Assembly (NCBI RefSeq): GCF_023703775.1
Contig: NZ_CP098514.1
Location: 2,639,998-2,703,997 of the forward strand
Length of the DNA stretch: 64,000 nucleotides
DNA from: Haloplanus sp. GDY1
Lineage (GTDB): Archaea > Halobacteriota > Halobacteria > Halobacteriales > Haloferacaceae
Reading direction: 5' to 3'
Part shown: positions 1 through 9,843 of the stretch, piece by piece
How the letters are laid out: each line of letters starts with the position of its first letter
Position numbering within the stretch: position 1 is the stretch's first letter
Notes under the pieces: model-generated
Seen by the model: the letters and a program-made list of their open reading frames with translations, nothing else
Database searches by the model: none
What the model was told of the DNA's origin: nothing
Position numbers and translations under genes: made by a program

Positions 1-606
1 ATCCTCGATGCGACGACCGAGGAAGTCGCGAGCGACGACCGGATGGTCACGACGCGCTTCCGCTACGCGGACGCGCAGACGACCGTCGACACGGTCTACC
101 CCGAAGGCATGGAAGCCTCGGGTGTCAACCCGGTCGGTGTCGACGACACGCTGGTCGCCGAGGGTGGCACGAACCTGCGCCCCGACGACAACTCCATCAC
201 CGTCGAACTGCTGACGCAGGACGGCGACTCGGTCGCGCTGACGACGACCGAGGAGTGGTCCTTCGACGGCACCTGGATGGTCTCGCTGGAGCTCGAGGAC
301 GTGCAGACCGGCTCGTACATCCTCGAGGCCGACGACAGCTACAACACTGACGTCGTCGAGGTCGAGATCGTCCAGCAGGTGCAGACGGCGACGCCGGAGC
401 CGACGGACACGCCGGCACCGACGCCGACGGACACGCCGGCACCGACGCCGACGGCGACGCCCGAACCGACGCCCGAACCGACGCCGGAGCCGACGCCGAC
501 TGACACGCCGACGCCCACCGAGGGCGGCGGTCCCGGCTTCGGTGCCATCGTCGCGGTCATCGCGCTGCTCGCGGCCGCGCTGCTCGCGACCCGGCGCGAC
601 GACTGA
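1..606 (+). CDS. PGF-CTERM surface protein, C-terminal part (5' end outside window)
   Basis: Open from the first base, so only about 201 C-terminal residues are seen. The end has the three parts of an archaeosortase A substrate: a Thr/Pro/Glu-rich stalk (about 377-522, TPEPTDTPAP-like repeats, a likely O-glycosylation region), a PGF tripeptide within GGGPGFG, and one hydrophobic helix followed by RRDD. By family knowledge, such proteins are cut and lipid-anchored to the outer face of the membrane; the haloarchaeal S-layer glycoprotein is the best-known example. The upstream part looks like a beta-rich extracellular domain. Whether this is the S-layer protein itself cannot be decided without the N-terminus. 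Confidence 0.88.
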   Translation: MLDATTEEVASDDRMVTTRFRYADAQTTVDTVYPEGMEASGVNPVGVDDTLVAEGGTNLRPDDNSITVELLTQDGDSVALTTTEEWSFDGTWMVSLELEDVQTGSYILEADDSYNTDVVEVEIVQQVQTATPEPTDTPAPTPTDTPAPTPTATPEPTPEPTPEPTPTDTPTPTEGGGPGFGAIVAVIALLAAALLATRRDD

Positions 607-629
607 ATCACGACTGACCGCCGAAAGCG

Positions 630-656
630 GTCACGCGGTGTGGCTTCATTTTTTCG
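630..656 (+). terminator. T-run terminator after the surface protein gene
   Basis: A run of six T (649-654) lies about 45 bases after the stop codon, just after a GC-rich stretch. Archaeal RNA polymerase stops at such T-runs, so this probably ends the PGF-CTERM transcript. Confidence 0.5.
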
Positions 657-707
657 ACGCCATGTCCGCGAGCGACGGCCACCGCGATGGCGGCGCGGTC
701 GCAAACG

Positions 708-715
708 ATATACTT
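708..715 (+). promoter_or_regulatory. TATA element, leaderless promoter
   Basis: The sequence atatactt is centred 27 bases before the ATG at 738, the spacing expected for a haloarchaeal leaderless transcript. It decides the start codon of the next gene: an in-frame ATG at 687 lies upstream of this element and would not be transcribed. Confidence 0.6.
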
Positions 716-737
716 CCGCCACGCCCTGGTACGCGAT

Positions 738-1079
738 ATGACCGAGCGAATCATGACCGGCGACGCCGAGGAGCGCCCCTACGACGGCACGTGCCCGGCG
801 TGTAAACGGGAGTATCGGCGGGCGATCACGTTCACCGGCGACGGCGTGATCCGCGGCGAACTCTCCGGGGACGTCTGTCTCACGCCCCAGTATCTGTTCG
901 CCCACTCGGAGCTGACGGTCGCCGCCCCCGACGGCGAGTTCCCGACCAAGGAGGTCGGCGCGATGGGGAGCCGGCGGGAGGTTCCGGTCGAGCGGACCGA
1001 GGTGACGGACGTCTGGGTCTCCGCGGACCCGGACGATCCGGACGGCGACGGGTTCGTGTTTCCCGACGCCGACGACTGA
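738..1079 (+). CDS. Small CxxC protein, function unknown
   Basis: A 113-residue soluble acidic protein. The only clear motif is one CPAC pair near residue 20 (CPACKREYRR), which could be half of a zinc-binding knuckle; no second CxxC is seen. The C-terminus is very rich in Asp. The start at 738 is chosen because a TATA element sits 27 bases upstream (leaderless). It stands alone between a terminator and the ASCH gene, both on the same strand. No function is claimed. Confidence 0.7.
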   Translation: MTERIMTGDAEERPYDGTCPACKREYRRAITFTGDGVIRGELSGDVCLTPQYLFAHSELTVAAPDGEFPTKEVGAMGSRREVPVERTEVTDVWVSADPDDPDGDGFVFPDADD

Positions 1080-1159
1080 CTCGCGTCGGTCGTGGCTCGC
1101 GTCCCGGGCGTTCCGACGGGCCTGCCAAGGGTTTTCACGCTCCGGTCCCGCCTCCAGGT

Positions 1160-1474
1160 ATGGCCGAGATCGATCCCGAGACGCTGTTGCCGAACGACGG
1201 ACTGCGCCAGGGTGCCCTCGACGGCGAGGTGACACGGATCCACCGCGGGCAGGAGTACGCGGCGGTGGGTGACACCTTCGACCTCGACGGGACGACCTTC
1301 GAGGTCGTCGCCGTCGACGAACGGACCCTCGGCGACCTGACCGACGCCGACGCCCGCGCCGAGGGCGCGCGCGATCTCGATCACTACCGGCAGATCCTGG
1401 AGCGCGCCCACGACGACTTCGAGTGGGAAGACGACTCGACGGTCGTCCGTCACCGATTCGAGCGGACGGCCTGA
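1160..1474 (+). CDS. ASCH-domain protein
   Basis: A 104-residue protein that resembles small haloarchaeal ASCH-domain proteins. It has an N-terminal beta-strand region with a G-rich turn (residues about 25-55, including GDTFDLDGTTFEVV) and then the pattern LTDADARAEGARDLDHYR, typical of the ASCH/PUA-like fold. ASCH proteins are thought to bind RNA or modified nucleosides; the substrate here is unknown. It is followed head-to-tail by the convergent transducer gene, 38 bases apart. Confidence 0.65.
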   Translation: MAEIDPETLLPNDGLRQGALDGEVTRIHRGQEYAAVGDTFDLDGTTFEVVAVDERTLGDLTDADARAEGARDLDHYRQILERAHDDFEWEDDSTVVRHRFERTA

Positions 1475-1512
1475 CCGTCGTTCGGCGGGGCAACGGCCGT
1501 GGCGTGGGCGAC

Positions 1513-3393
1513 TCAGCGCCCGGCCGCCTCGCCCGTCTCGCACGTGAAGGTGTCGAGGCGCTCTCTCAGGGTCGCCGTCTGCTCGGTGAGGCCGTCGAGC
1601 TGCGACCGGATCTCCGAGACGGTGGTCGCGCCCGTCTCCGCCCGCTCCGCGAGCGACTCGCTCCGGTCCGCTATCGTCCGGGAGCGCTCCGCCACCTGCT
1701 CGATGGCGGCGACGACCTCCTCGGTCGTCCGCGCGCCGTCGTCGGTCGCCGTGGCCACCTCGTCGACGGAGGCGTCGACGTCCGCGACGGTTTCGGTCAG
1801 CGCCGCGAACGCGTCGCTGGCCTCGTTCATCGTCGCCTTGCCCGTCTCGATCTGCGCTCTGGTCTCCTCCATCTCGGCTTGCACCCGGTCGACGTCCCGG
1901 ATCGTCTCGGCTATCGTCCGCTCGATGGCCGCGGAGTGTTCCCGGGTCTCGCTGGCGAGTGACTTGACCTCGTCGGCGACGACCGCGAACCCCTCCCCGT
2001 CCGTCGTCGCGTGTGCCGCCTCGATGTTGGCGTTCAGCGCGAGGATGTTCGTCTGTTCGGCGATCTCCTCGATGAGGTCGGTGCTCTCCGCGACGTCGTC
2101 CATCCGGCTGTCGAGGGACGCGACCAGGTCCCCGAGTTCATCGACGGTCCGCTCGACGTGTTCGATGGCCTCGATGGCCTCGGCGGCGGTCGCCGTCCCC
2201 GTCTCGGCGGCGTCGGCCGCGTTGCCGGCCTCCTCGGACACCTCGCCCGCGTTCGCCGCTATCTCCTCGATGGTGGCCGAGAGCGTGCTCAGGTCGTCGG
2301 TGGTCGATTCGAGTTCCCCCGCCTGCTCGCGGAGCGAGTTCGCGAACTCGCGGACGTCGCCGGCGAGTTCCTGCTGTGTGCGCTCGAGCGTCTCCGCGTC
2401 GTCGTGGACCGATCGGGTCGTCCCCTCGACGGTCGCCGCGAACTCCCGCAGGTCGAGGACGGTCGCGGAGAGCTCCGTCGTCATCTCCCCGAACGCCTCG
2501 CTGATCTCCGCGATGGCCTCGATGTCCGTCTCCGCGGGCGACTCGGCGGTGAAGTCGCCGTTCGCCACCGCGTCCATCGCCGCGGCGACGTCGTCGGCCT
2601 GCGTCAACAGCGCGCGGTTCAGCCGTTCGACCTCCGCCTGCCGCGCCTCGGCCTCGGCTTTCGCCTCCTCGAGTTCGGCCTGCTTCTCCTCCAGGTCATC
2701 GATCAGGCCCTCGCTCTCCTCGACGTTCTCGATCTGTCGTTCCGTCTCCTCGCGGGAGCGCTCGATGGAGATCCAGTTCTGGATCAGCGCCCCCGAGAGC
2801 GCGAGGATGTAGACCGCGTGGACGAGCGCCCAGCCCCACGGGTTCTGGACCGCCGCGGTGTGGTTGTACACCGCGGCCGGGTTCATCATCCCGAAGAAAC
2901 CGTGCTGGATCGCCACGTATCCGACGCCCAGCAGGAAGGGGACCCAGTCCTCGTAGATGGCGACCACGGCCACCATGACGAAAAAGTGGAAGTGCGCCTC
3001 GATGAACCCGCCCGAGAAGTAGACGACGATCGCGGACGCGGTCATCAGCCCGACCGACGCGAGCGCCGTCCGTACCCGCCGCCCGAGTCCCGAGTAACTC
3101 GCCAACAGCCCGAGCCCGACGAGCATGCCGACCTCCGCCACGACGATCGCCAGCGGCTCGGCGGTGAACTCCGCGCCCGTGACGTACGGATCGGTGCCCG
3201 TGAAGCGTCCGAGCAGGAACAGGACGGGTGCGTGAGCCAGCAACAGGAGGACGATCCCCCTGTGGCGCGCCTGCCACGTCTCCTCCGGGATGTTGTCCCC
3301 GCTGGGGATGTATCTGACGTAGTCCCGGTGTATCCGCTGCCGGAGTCCGGACGCCGTCGTGCCGGCCGACTCGCCCGCGTTCGCCCCTGCCAT
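1513..3393 (-). CDS. Methyl-accepting transducer with a membrane sensor domain
   Basis: A 626-residue transducer. Residues about 47-207 contain some six membrane helices, with the motif [10 protein letters not shown] near residues 132-141 and YEDW at 147-150, a His-containing membrane sensor that I know from other MCPs and cyclases. Then come a long coiled coil, the MCP signalling tip ([14 protein letters not shown], about residues 447-460) and a helical C-terminus with Glu/Gln-rich methylation-type heptads. There is no extracellular ligand domain, so the signal is probably sensed in the membrane. It should pass signals to CheA/CheW. The start ATG at 3393 precedes the first helix; further upstream codons overlap the divergent gene and lack protein character. 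Confidence 0.88.
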   Translation of the reverse strand: MAGANAGESAGTTASGLRQRIHRDYVRYIPSGDNIPEETWQARHRGIVLLLLAHAPVLFLLGRFTGTDPYVTGAEFTAEPLAIVVAEVGMLVGLGLLASYSGLGRRVRTALASVGLMTASAIVVYFSGGFIEAHFHFFVMVAVVAIYEDWVPFLLGVGYVAIQHGFFGMMNPAAVYNHTAAVQNPWGWALVHAVYILALSGALIQNWISIERSREETERQIENVEESEGLIDDLEEKQAELEEAKAEAEARQAEVERLNRALLTQADDVAAAMDAVANGDFTAESPAETDIEAIAEISEAFGEMTTELSATVLDLREFAATVEGTTRSVHDDAETLERTQQELAGDVREFANSLREQAGELESTTDDLSTLSATIEEIAANAGEVSEEAGNAADAAETGTATAAEAIEAIEHVERTVDELGDLVASLDSRMDDVAESTDLIEEIAEQTNILALNANIEAAHATTDGEGFAVVADEVKSLASETREHSAAIERTIAETIRDVDRVQAEMEETRAQIETGKATMNEASDAFAALTETVADVDASVDEVATATDDGARTTEEVVAAIEQVAERSRTIADRSESLAERAETGATTVSEIRSQLDGLTEQTATLRERLDTFTCETGEAAGR

Positions 3394-3491
3394 ACGGACG
3401 AACTCAGTCGAACGGCTAATAGCGGTTGTGTCGCCCGCATCAGCGATGATAATTGCGCTCGGAGACGGAGCCGCCGCCCGCGGCGAACCGC

Positions 3492-3499
3492 TTATTATC
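3492..3499 (+). promoter_or_regulatory. TATA element for the propeller-kinase gene
   Basis: ttattatc is centred about 26 bases before the ATG at 3521, suggesting a leaderless transcript. It lies in the 127-base gap between the transducer (leftwards) and the kinase (rightwards), so both promoters share one control region. Confidence 0.5.
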
Positions 3500-3520
3500 T
3501 TCGTGTGACACACGCAGGTA

Positions 3521-6500
3521 ATGGCCGATTCGGGGAGGGGATGGACCCGGAGGAACGCCCTGCGGGCGGTCGGCGTGGCGGTCGTCGGCGGGACGGTCGC
3601 CTCGGGGACGACGGGCGTCGCGACCGGACAGGGCGGGGAGTCGTGGCCACAGCTCGGGTACGACGACGCGCGCAGCGGCCACGCGTCGGGGAACACGGGC
3701 CCCGGCGATGCGTTCGCGGCGGTCAGGCGCATCGAGTTGGGCGGATGGGTGCGGATGCCGCCGGCGGTGGTCGACGGCACCGTCTTCGCGTCACGATCCG
3801 TCGGCGGCAACCCCTCCGCCGGGGCCCTGTACGCGCTGGACGCCCGATCCGAAACCGAGCGGTGGCGTTTCGAGCCGGGCGATTCGGTGGATGCGCCACC
3901 GGTCGTGACCGACGGCACCGTCTACGTCGGGAGCGGTGACGGCCACCTGTACGCGCTGGCAGCGGAGTCGGGGCAGGAGCGGTGGCGGTTCCGGACCGGC
4001 GACCGAGTGGACTCGGCGCCAGCGGTGAGCGACGGCGGAGTCTATCTCGGCAGTACCGACGGTACCGTGTACGCGCTGGCTGCGGATTCGGGGACGGAAC
4101 GGTGGCGATTCGGGACCGACGGGACGGTGTTTTCGTCGCCGGCGGTCGTCGACGGCACCGTCTACGTCGGGAGCAGCGACCACAGCGTGTACGCGGTGGA
4201 CGCGGAGTCGGGGGAGCAGCGGTGGCGCTTCCGGACGGACGGCAGGCTACTGTCCTCGCCGGCGGTCGTCGACGGCACCGTCTACGTCGGGAGCAACGAC
4301 GGTCACCTGTACGCGCTGGATGCGGGGTCGGGGGTCGAGCGGTGGCACTTCCGGACGGACGGCAAGGTACAGTCGTCGCCGGCGGTGGCGAACGGCACCG
4401 TCTACGTCGGGAGTCGCGGTTCCAACGTGTACGCGGTGGACGCGGAGTCGGGGGAGCAGCGCTGGCGCTTCCGGACGGGCGAGTCGAGGGCCTCCCCGGC
4501 AGTGGTCGACGGGACCGTCTACGTGGGGGGCGGAAACACCGTCTACGCGCTGGACGCGACGGCGGGAACCGAACGGTGGCGAGTCGAGACCGACGATTTC
4601 GTCTACTCGTCGCCGGCGGTGGCGAACGGCACCGTCTACGTCGGAAGCAACGACGGGAACCTGTACGTGATCCTCGGCGAGACGGCCACTCCGACGCCGA
4701 CGTCGACGTCGACGCCGACTTCGCGGTCGGGGAACGTCTCCGGCGCCGGCGGCGGCCGCGACGATGCGTTCGGCGACGCCCCCACCGACGCGAACGCGAT
4801 GCTCCCGGTGGCGGGCCTCCTCGGCGCCCTCGGCGCGGGCGGCGGCCTCTGGTATCTCCGTCGCAACGGCGACGACCCCGACTCCGCGCCGGCCGACCCG
4901 TCCCCCGACGATCCACCGCCGTCCCCGCCTCCGGCCGTCGACCGACAGCGTTCCGACGAGCCGGGGTACGCGACGGCCATGGAGTCGCTTCCCGCGCAGG
5001 TTCGCGGCCACCTCGAGGACGGACTCGTCGACGGGGAGCGGTTCGTCTCGGCGGTCGAGACGCTCGGAAGCGTGCGGGCCAACACGTGGCTCGTCCTCAC
5101 GTCGGATCGGCTCGTCGCCGTCGACGACAACCTCTACGACGTGACCGAGTCGACTGCCGGCGACCTCGTCCGGGTCGTCTTCGGGAGGACGGACGACGGC
5201 GTCCCGCGGGTTCGACTCGAACACGAGGGCGGTGCCGAGTCGACGCACGAACTCTGTGCGGAGCCGGCGGCGTTCGCCCGCGATCTGCTGCGGACACGAC
5301 CGGGGCTGTCCGTCGACCCGCCGCCCGGCGTCGGCTCCGGGTCCGAGCCGTCCCGAACGCCTCCCCCGGATCGGGTCGGGGACGTCCTCGACGAGGCCGA
5401 AACCGCCGCCGCCGCGGGGGCCTTCGACGACGCACTCGACCGGCTGGACGCCGCGATCGAGACGCTCGATTCGGGCGCCGAGGGCGCCCTCGACGACCTG
5501 CGCGCGGAGCGCGAGCGGATCGCCGACCGACGCGACGCCCACGAGCAGTTCGCGGACGAGACCGATCGCCTCGCGGACCGCCTCGACGCGCTCCGGGGGC
5601 GCGTCGACGACGATCCCGAGGCCACGCTCGCCGACCTCGACGATCTGCGTGACGACCTCGCCGCCCTCGACTCCCGGGTCGCCGACCGCGGATTCGACGA
5701 CCTCGCCTCGCGGATCGCGGGGCTTCGGGATCGCACCGCGACGGTACGGACGGCCGCTCGCGAGGGGCGAGAGACCGATCTGGAGCGGGAGCTGGCGGAC
5801 GTGCGACGCGGGGTCGAATCGGCCCGCGACCGCCTCGACGACGGGGCAATCGAGGCCGCCGAGACGCAGGCCGACGAACTGATCGAACGGATCGAGGCGG
5901 TTCGGGACCGGGCGAGCGACCACGGTCGGGACGTCCACCGCCACCAGGCGACGGCGCTGCGCGAGGACCTCGCGGACCTCCGGTCGGCGGTCGAGGCGCG
6001 ACGCGAGACGCGGGACGCCGTCTCCCGGCTTCGCGAGCGGGTCGAAACCGCCGAGGATCGCCTCGAGAGCGGCGATCCCCTGGCGGCGCTCTCGGCGTTC
6101 GACCGCGTGGCGGCCGACACCGAAGCCCTGGCCGACCGGAGCGACCACGAGGACGCCGAACTGCGAGCCGAGATAGAGTCCCTCGCCGGACGGTGCCGGG
6201 CCGGGCGACGGGCGGCGAGACGTCGCCTCGACCGGCGAGCCGTCGAGCGTCTGGACGGCCGCCTCGACGCCGTCGAGGAGCGACTGGCCCGAATCCGCAG
6301 CGACCTCCCCGACACGGCGACGTCGAGACTCCGGTCGCGGCTCGACGAGGCGGCGAGCGCTCTCGACGCCGTCGAGGCGACCGCCGAGCGGACCGGGGCG
6401 GCGGACCTCCGGCAGCGGATCGGGACGGTACGGTCCGAGGTGACGACCTGTCGGGCGGGCATCGAGGCCCGCGAGACGCTCGACACCCACCGCGACCGGG

Positions 6501-7534
6501 TCGCGGCGGCGTTCGACCGTCTCGACGAGGGGGCGTACGAGGCGGCGATCGACCGGTTCGAGGCCGTCGACGACGACCTCGCCGACCTCGCCGACCGGGT
6601 CGACGGGCTGGACGTCGGAACGCTGGACGCGGCCGTGGCGACGCTTCGAGACCGGTGTCGGGAGGGGCTGGAGCGGACGGTCGAACTGGTCAGGGACCGC
6701 CCGCCGCGGTCGATCCCCGACGCACCGGACCTCGACGTGACGTACGGGGAGCTAGAGCGCCGGCAGCTTCTCGGCAAGGGTGGCAACGCCGACGTGTACC
6801 TCGTGGAGACGCCCGCCGGCGACGAACTCGCGGTGAAGGAGCCACGCGTCGGGGGTACGCTCCACGTCGAGACCGTCGACCGTCTGATGCGGGAGGCCGA
6901 GACGTGGGACAAACTCGACGGCCACGACCACGTGGTCGGCGTGGTCGATTACGACGCCGAGCCGATGCCGTGGATCGCCATGGAGTACATGGACGCGGGC
7001 GACCTCGCGGATCGAACCGGAGCGATGGCGTTCGACCAGGCGCTGTGGACCGCCATCGCGATCACCAAAGGCGTCCGCTTCGCCCACCGGCGGGGCGTCG
7101 CGCATCTCGACCTCAAGCCCGCGAACGTGTTGTTCCGGGACGTCGAGGACGCGTGGGACGTGCCGAAGGTGGCCGACTGGGGCCTGTCGCGGCACCTGTT
7201 GGAGCACTCGAAGAGCCTCGAAGGCCTCTCCCCGCAGTACGCGGCACCCGAACAGTTCGACGAAGCGTACGGATCGACCGACGACATGACCGACGTCTAC
7301 CAGCTTGGATCCGTGTTCTACGACCTGTTCGTCGGTCGACCGCCGTTCGAGGGGACGGCCACGAAGGTCATGCGCCGGGTCCTCGACGAGGAGCCGACGC
7401 CGCCGAGCGAGGTGGCGGACGTCCCCCCGGAACTGGACGAGGTCCTCCTGACCGCGCTCGCGAAGGAGAAAGCCGACCGGTACGACGGCGTCCTCCTGTT
7501 GCGGAACGCGCTCCGACGACTCGCCGACGAGTGA
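3521..7534 (+). CDS. Tat-exported PQQ-propeller receptor fused to a Ser/Thr protein kinase
   Basis: A 1337-residue protein with a clear order of parts. Residues 1-37 are a Tat signal (RR in [12 protein letters not shown]). Residues about 50-395 hold about nine copies of a 40-residue PQQ-like blade (consensus [24 protein letters not shown]). [12 protein letters not shown] linker leads to one membrane helix (about 427-448). A small beta domain (about 500-600) is followed by a long Arg/Glu/Asp-rich coiled coil (about 620-1060). The kinase domain starts near 1075: glycine loop [10 protein letters not shown] (about 1084), Lys1106 in [13 protein letters not shown] (1195-1202), DWG (1219) in place of DFG, and [10 protein letters not shown]. 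The topology suggests an outside propeller sensor and an inside kinase, a one-protein receptor kinase. The ligand and substrate are unknown. It is divergent from the MCP gene. Confidence 0.9.
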   Translation: MADSGRGWTRRNALRAVGVAVVGGTVASGTTGVATGQGGESWPQLGYDDARSGHASGNTGPGDAFAAVRRIELGGWVRMPPAVVDGTVFASRSVGGNPSAGALYALDARSETERWRFEPGDSVDAPPVVTDGTVYVGSGDGHLYALAAESGQERWRFRTGDRVDSAPAVSDGGVYLGSTDGTVYALAADSGTERWRFGTDGTVFSSPAVVDGTVYVGSSDHSVYAVDAESGEQRWRFRTDGRLLSSPAVVDGTVYVGSNDGHLYALDAGSGVERWHFRTDGKVQSSPAVANGTVYVGSRGSNVYAVDAESGEQRWRFRTGESRASPAVVDGTVYVGGGNTVYALDATAGTERWRVETDDFVYSSPAVANGTVYVGSNDGNLYVILGETATPTPTSTSTPTSRSGNVSGAGGGRDDAFGDAPTDANAMLPVAGLLGALGAGGGLWYLRRNGDDPDSAPADPSPDDPPPSPPPAVDRQRSDEPGYATAMESLPAQVRGHLEDGLVDGERFVSAVETLGSVRANTWLVLTSDRLVAVDDNLYDVTESTAGDLVRVVFGRTDDGVPRVRLEHEGGAESTHELCAEPAAFARDLLRTRPGLSVDPPPGVGSGSEPSRTPPPDRVGDVLDEAETAAAAGAFDDALDRLDAAIETLDSGAEGALDDLRAERERIADRRDAHEQFADETDRLADRLDALRGRVDDDPEATLADLDDLRDDLAALDSRVADRGFDDLASRIAGLRDRTATVRTAAREGRETDLERELADVRRGVESARDRLDDGAIEAAETQADELIERIEAVRDRASDHGRDVHRHQATALREDLADLRSAVEARRETRDAVSRLRERVETAEDRLESGDPLAALSAFDRVAADTEALADRSDHEDAELRAEIESLAGRCRAGRRAARRRLDRRAVERLDGRLDAVEERLARIRSDLPDTATSRLRSRLDEAASALDAVEATAERTGAADLRQRIGTVRSEVTTCRAGIEARETLDTHRDRVAAAFDRLDEGAYEAAIDRFEAVDDDLADLADRVDGLDVGTLDAAVATLRDRCREGLERTVELVRDRPPRSIPDAPDLDVTYGELERRQLLGKGGNADVYLVETPAGDELAVKEPRVGGTLHVETVDRLMREAETWDKLDGHDHVVGVVDYDAEPMPWIAMEYMDAGDLADRTGAMAFDQALWTAIAITKGVRFAHRRGVAHLDLKPANVLFRDVEDAWDVPKVADWGLSRHLLEHSKSLEGLSPQYAAPEQFDEAYGSTDDMTDVYQLGSVFYDLFVGRPPFEGTATKVMRRVLDEEPTPPSEVADVPPELDEVLLTALAKEKADRYDGVLLLRNALRRLADE

Positions 7535-7544
7535 GTCGGGACGG

Positions 7545-7732
7545 GCGATGGATGGCGAACTCGTCGACGTCCCACGCCGTCAGTTCGCCGACCACTTCTA
7601 CCGCGCTCGTCCCACCACTCGAGGAAGTGCGAGAGACGACGACGGTACGAGGCGACCGTCGCGTCGGCACGGTCGAGGCGGCGTCGGCCGGTCCACCGAC
7701 GCACCGCATCGTCGACGGCGTGGGAGGTCGCG
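7545..7732 (-). pseudogene. Remnant of a tyrosine integrase (core-binding domain, frameshifted)
   Basis: Read leftwards, one frame gives ATVASYRRRLSHFLEWWDER and a second frame continues with VEVVGELTAWDVDEFAIHR. Together they match the SAM-like N-terminal core-binding domain of haloarchaeal XerC/D-type integrases. The frame changes by one base near 7608-7615, and the fragment stops abruptly about 10 bases from the stop codon of the kinase gene; the catalytic domain is absent. It has the same orientation as the live integrase at 8483-9523. It is probably left from an earlier element that used the same tRNA-Pro site. Confidence 0.6.
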
Positions 7733-7784
7733 TACGGGCAGGGTGTCGATGGCGACCGGCGCCGGATCGAGCGTCGGTGTCGCG

Positions 7785-7977
7785 CCCTGGCGACTGCGGG
7801 CTTCGTCGACGGCGTTCCGGCGCTCGCGTCAGCTGACGGGGCCGGCGCTCGGTCGAGATCGGGGAGTTCGTAACAGGATCGACACTCGCGCTCTTCCGTC
7901 CAGGGCTTCCCGGCGAGACTGATAGCGTGACCCTTGCAGATGCCGCAGACGTAGGCGACGGACTCGGGCCACGTCAT
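7785..7977 (-). pseudogene. Remnant of a zinc-finger gene of an older element
   Basis: Read leftwards from an ATG at 7977: MTWPESVAYVCGICKGHAIS, then CRSCYELPDL. The two CxxC pairs about 25 residues apart are typical of the tiny zinc-ribbon genes of haloarchaeal elements. The frame then runs into Arg/Ser/Pro-rich nonsense before the integrase remnant. It could still be expressed as a roughly 60-residue protein, but no proper stop or ribosome site is seen, so a decayed gene is more likely. Confidence 0.4.
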
Positions 7978-8397
7978 CGGCCAGTCCTCCCGTCCTCGAC
8001 GAGCGTTCGACCACCACAGCGGGGTTGGTGAGGGAGTTGCAGTGGTCGGCCGCCGTCGAGATCGTGGCGGAGCGGTCGGGCCGGGCGAGTTCGTCAGGGG
8101 AGAGAGCAGGGCGGGTGCGTTCCGACCGAGAGGGAGACGATAGAGAGACGGCATAGGAGTTCACGCGCTCGCCTCCTTAGCCGGTGGAAGCGTTCGACCG
8201 CAGTTAGCGCAGCGGCGTTCCCACGCGGGGCTGCCGTGGATTCTCCGACCGACGAAGCGAAACACCGGCTCGGGATCACGGCAGTAGCAGGGAGTCACGC
8301 TAACCCCCCGTTTTCAGGATTATTACAGACTACTTCGAGGAGTAAATTGGTGCTTTGCCCACTTGAGAGTAGAGATGTTGGCGTTCGGTATTTAAAA
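7978..8397. other. Gene-free stretch left of attL
   Basis: Open frames in both directions are low-quality (Arg/Ser-rich, no family likeness). Composition becomes more AT-rich from about 8300 and ends in a gtatttaaaa tract directly before attL. I see no gene, tRNA or repeat here. It is best explained as decayed DNA of the older element plus the original downstream flank of tRNA-Pro. Confidence 0.45.
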
Positions 8398-8413
8398 GGA
8401 TGGGACCGCCGTG
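8398..8413. repeat. attL, 16-bp copy of the tRNA-Pro 3' end
   Basis: ggatgggaccgccgtg is identical to 40614-40629, where 13 of its bases are the last 13 bases of the tRNA-Pro gene. The integrase stop codon lies 70 bases inside. A direct repeat of a tRNA 3' end with an adjacent integrase is the classic mark of site-specific integration. The bases on either side differ, so the core is 16 bp. Confidence 0.85.
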
Positions 8414-8482
8414 GAAACGTCTCCTGATTGGAAGTTGCCATGCGGCTTCGTTCGTCGCTCTCGCTGTCGATCTCGTGTTTTC

Positions 8483-9523
8483 TCATAGTCCTAAATCCTC
8501 CATCGCACGGCGCCGCCGGTCGAGGTCCTGCCCGAGGTCGGGCTTGTCGTAGTAGCGCCGGATCGTCTCCGGGATCGCGTCGACCCGACCGGCGACGTGG
8601 GTGATCCGCACGCCCTGGTTACGCAGATCGGTAATCCGCCCAGTCCGGATGGGATGCGGGCTCAGACTCGACGGACACTTGCTCTCGTGGCCATGCTCGC
8701 GGAACTGGCAGGTCTCCGGATCCTCGTCGTGCGGGCAGCCGCCACGGAGACACGGCTGGGTCAGCTCGTAGGTCAGCCGCCGCACGGTCGTCGTCGCGTG
8801 CCGACCAAATTTCGTCGTCAGCAACGGATCGCGCCCGTAGTCGTCCTCGCGATCCAGCCGATGCAGGCGGACGTAGGTGTCGACGACGTCGACCGTCTCG
8901 TCGTCGAGGACGTTAATCCGCTCGCTCCCGGCGCCGTTCTTGAGCCGCGTCCCCGAGTCAGGCCGGCTGCGGAACGTCACGGTCCCAGCCTCAGCATCGA
9001 AGTCGTCGACGTCGAGCGCCCGCAACCCACTAATCCGACACCCAGTATCCCACAGCAGCAGGAAGAGCGCGTGCTCGCGGCTGGCCTTCCGATACTCGTC
9101 GAGATACTCGATAATCGCGTGGGCGCGCTCCTGGCCGAGCAGGAGGTCGCTCGACTCTTCGCCCTTCGTGAGTGCGGGGATGATCTGCCCCATCGCCTCC
9201 GGGAGGACCGGCTCGACCGCCTCCAGAGCAACCCCGAACTGAAGGAACTGCCGCGTGGTCCGCAGCGTATTCGTCAGCGTCGTCTTGCTGAGATCGCTGA
9301 CGAGGTCGTCACGGAACGCCTTGATGTGCCGGCCGGTCACCTCGTTGATGTTGAGGAGCCCGCGCTCCTCGCACCAGTCGATAAACCGGCCGACCTGGCG
9401 CTCGTAGGTATCGGGAGTTGATCCCTCGGTATTCTGTCGGACGACGTCCAGCCACTCCTCGAGCGCGTCCCGCGGGAGCATCGGCGTCAGATCCTCGCGT
9501 GCGCCGCCGACTGACTCTCTCAT
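8483..9523 (-). CDS. Tyrosine recombinase (XerC/D-like integrase) of the element
   Basis: 346 residues, full two-domain integrase. The N-terminal SAM-like core-binding domain covers about 1-105 (PDTYERQVGRFIDWCEERGL). The catalytic domain has the first Arg in LLLWDTGCRISGLRALDVDD, a beta-hairpin with Lys (GTRLKNGAG), HPIRTGRITDLRNQG as box II (H-x-x-R type), a histidine in THVAGR, and the Tyr nucleophile in IRRYYDKPDL. A Cys/His insert (CLRGGCPHDEDPETCQFREH) is common in haloarchaeal versions. It is the last gene of a leftward operon and overlaps the gene before it by ATGA. Its position 70 bases from attL makes it the integrase for this site. Confidence 0.92.
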   Translation of the reverse strand: MRESVGGAREDLTPMLPRDALEEWLDVVRQNTEGSTPDTYERQVGRFIDWCEERGLLNINEVTGRHIKAFRDDLVSDLSKTTLTNTLRTTRQFLQFGVALEAVEPVLPEAMGQIIPALTKGEESSDLLLGQERAHAIIEYLDEYRKASREHALFLLLWDTGCRISGLRALDVDDFDAEAGTVTFRSRPDSGTRLKNGAGSERINVLDDETVDVVDTYVRLHRLDREDDYGRDPLLTTKFGRHATTTVRRLTYELTQPCLRGGCPHDEDPETCQFREHGHESKCPSSLSPHPIRTGRITDLRNQGVRITHVAGRVDAIPETIRRYYDKPDLGQDLDRRRRAMEDLGL

Positions 9524-9843
9524 CGCTCGTGGACCTGCTCGACGCGTTCTCGCGGGATCCAGGTCGGCACGGCGAGCCCACCAGTCCGAACCCAGTCGGG
9601 ATACACCGTGATCGAGCCCTCGAACTTGCCCTTCATGTCCCGGTCCTCGCCCTCGAAGTACCAGACGACACCGTCCTCGATCTCGACGAGTGGCTCGCTC
9701 ACCATGACCGCGACCCCCTTCGTGACCGGGCAGCCCCAACGCCTCTCCGAGTCTTGAGCGGGATACTGCTGAAAGCCGTGGGGGTACGGCCGGCGGTCGG
9801 ACTCGGGCGTCCGCTCGAACTCTTCGGGCCAATCGAGGCTCAC
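9520..9843 (-). CDS. Conserved small protein of the integrase operon, unknown function
   Basis: 107 residues, soluble, with no motif I recognise. It contains FQQYPAQDSERRWGCP and a beta-rich middle (VVWYFEGEDRDMKGKFEGSI). It starts with GTG at 9843, overlapping the stop of the upstream gene as GTGA, with a strong GGAGGTGA ribosome site just before; it ends by ATGA overlap with the integrase. Such tight coupling suggests a partner in integration or excision control, but this is inference from position only. Confidence 0.75.
   Translation of the reverse strand: MSLDWPEEFERTPESDRRPYPHGFQQYPAQDSERRWGCPVTKGVAVMVSEPLVEIEDGVVWYFEGEDRDMKGKFEGSITVYPDWVRTGGLAVPTWIPRERVEQVHER

Noticed and set aside
2011-3939. 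Long plus-strand open frame opposite the transducer gene
   Set aside because: Arg/Leu/Gly-rich antisense shadow with no domain; the minus-strand MCP explains the region.
4247-6490. Long minus-strand open frame opposite the receptor kinase
   Set aside because: High-GC antisense shadow; the plus-strand frame has clear PQQ and kinase motifs.
7536-7552. A second, older attL copy
   Set aside because: gggacgggcg matches gggaccgccg at only 8 of 10 bases in GC-rich DNA; kept as a weak hint in the findings, not as a feature.
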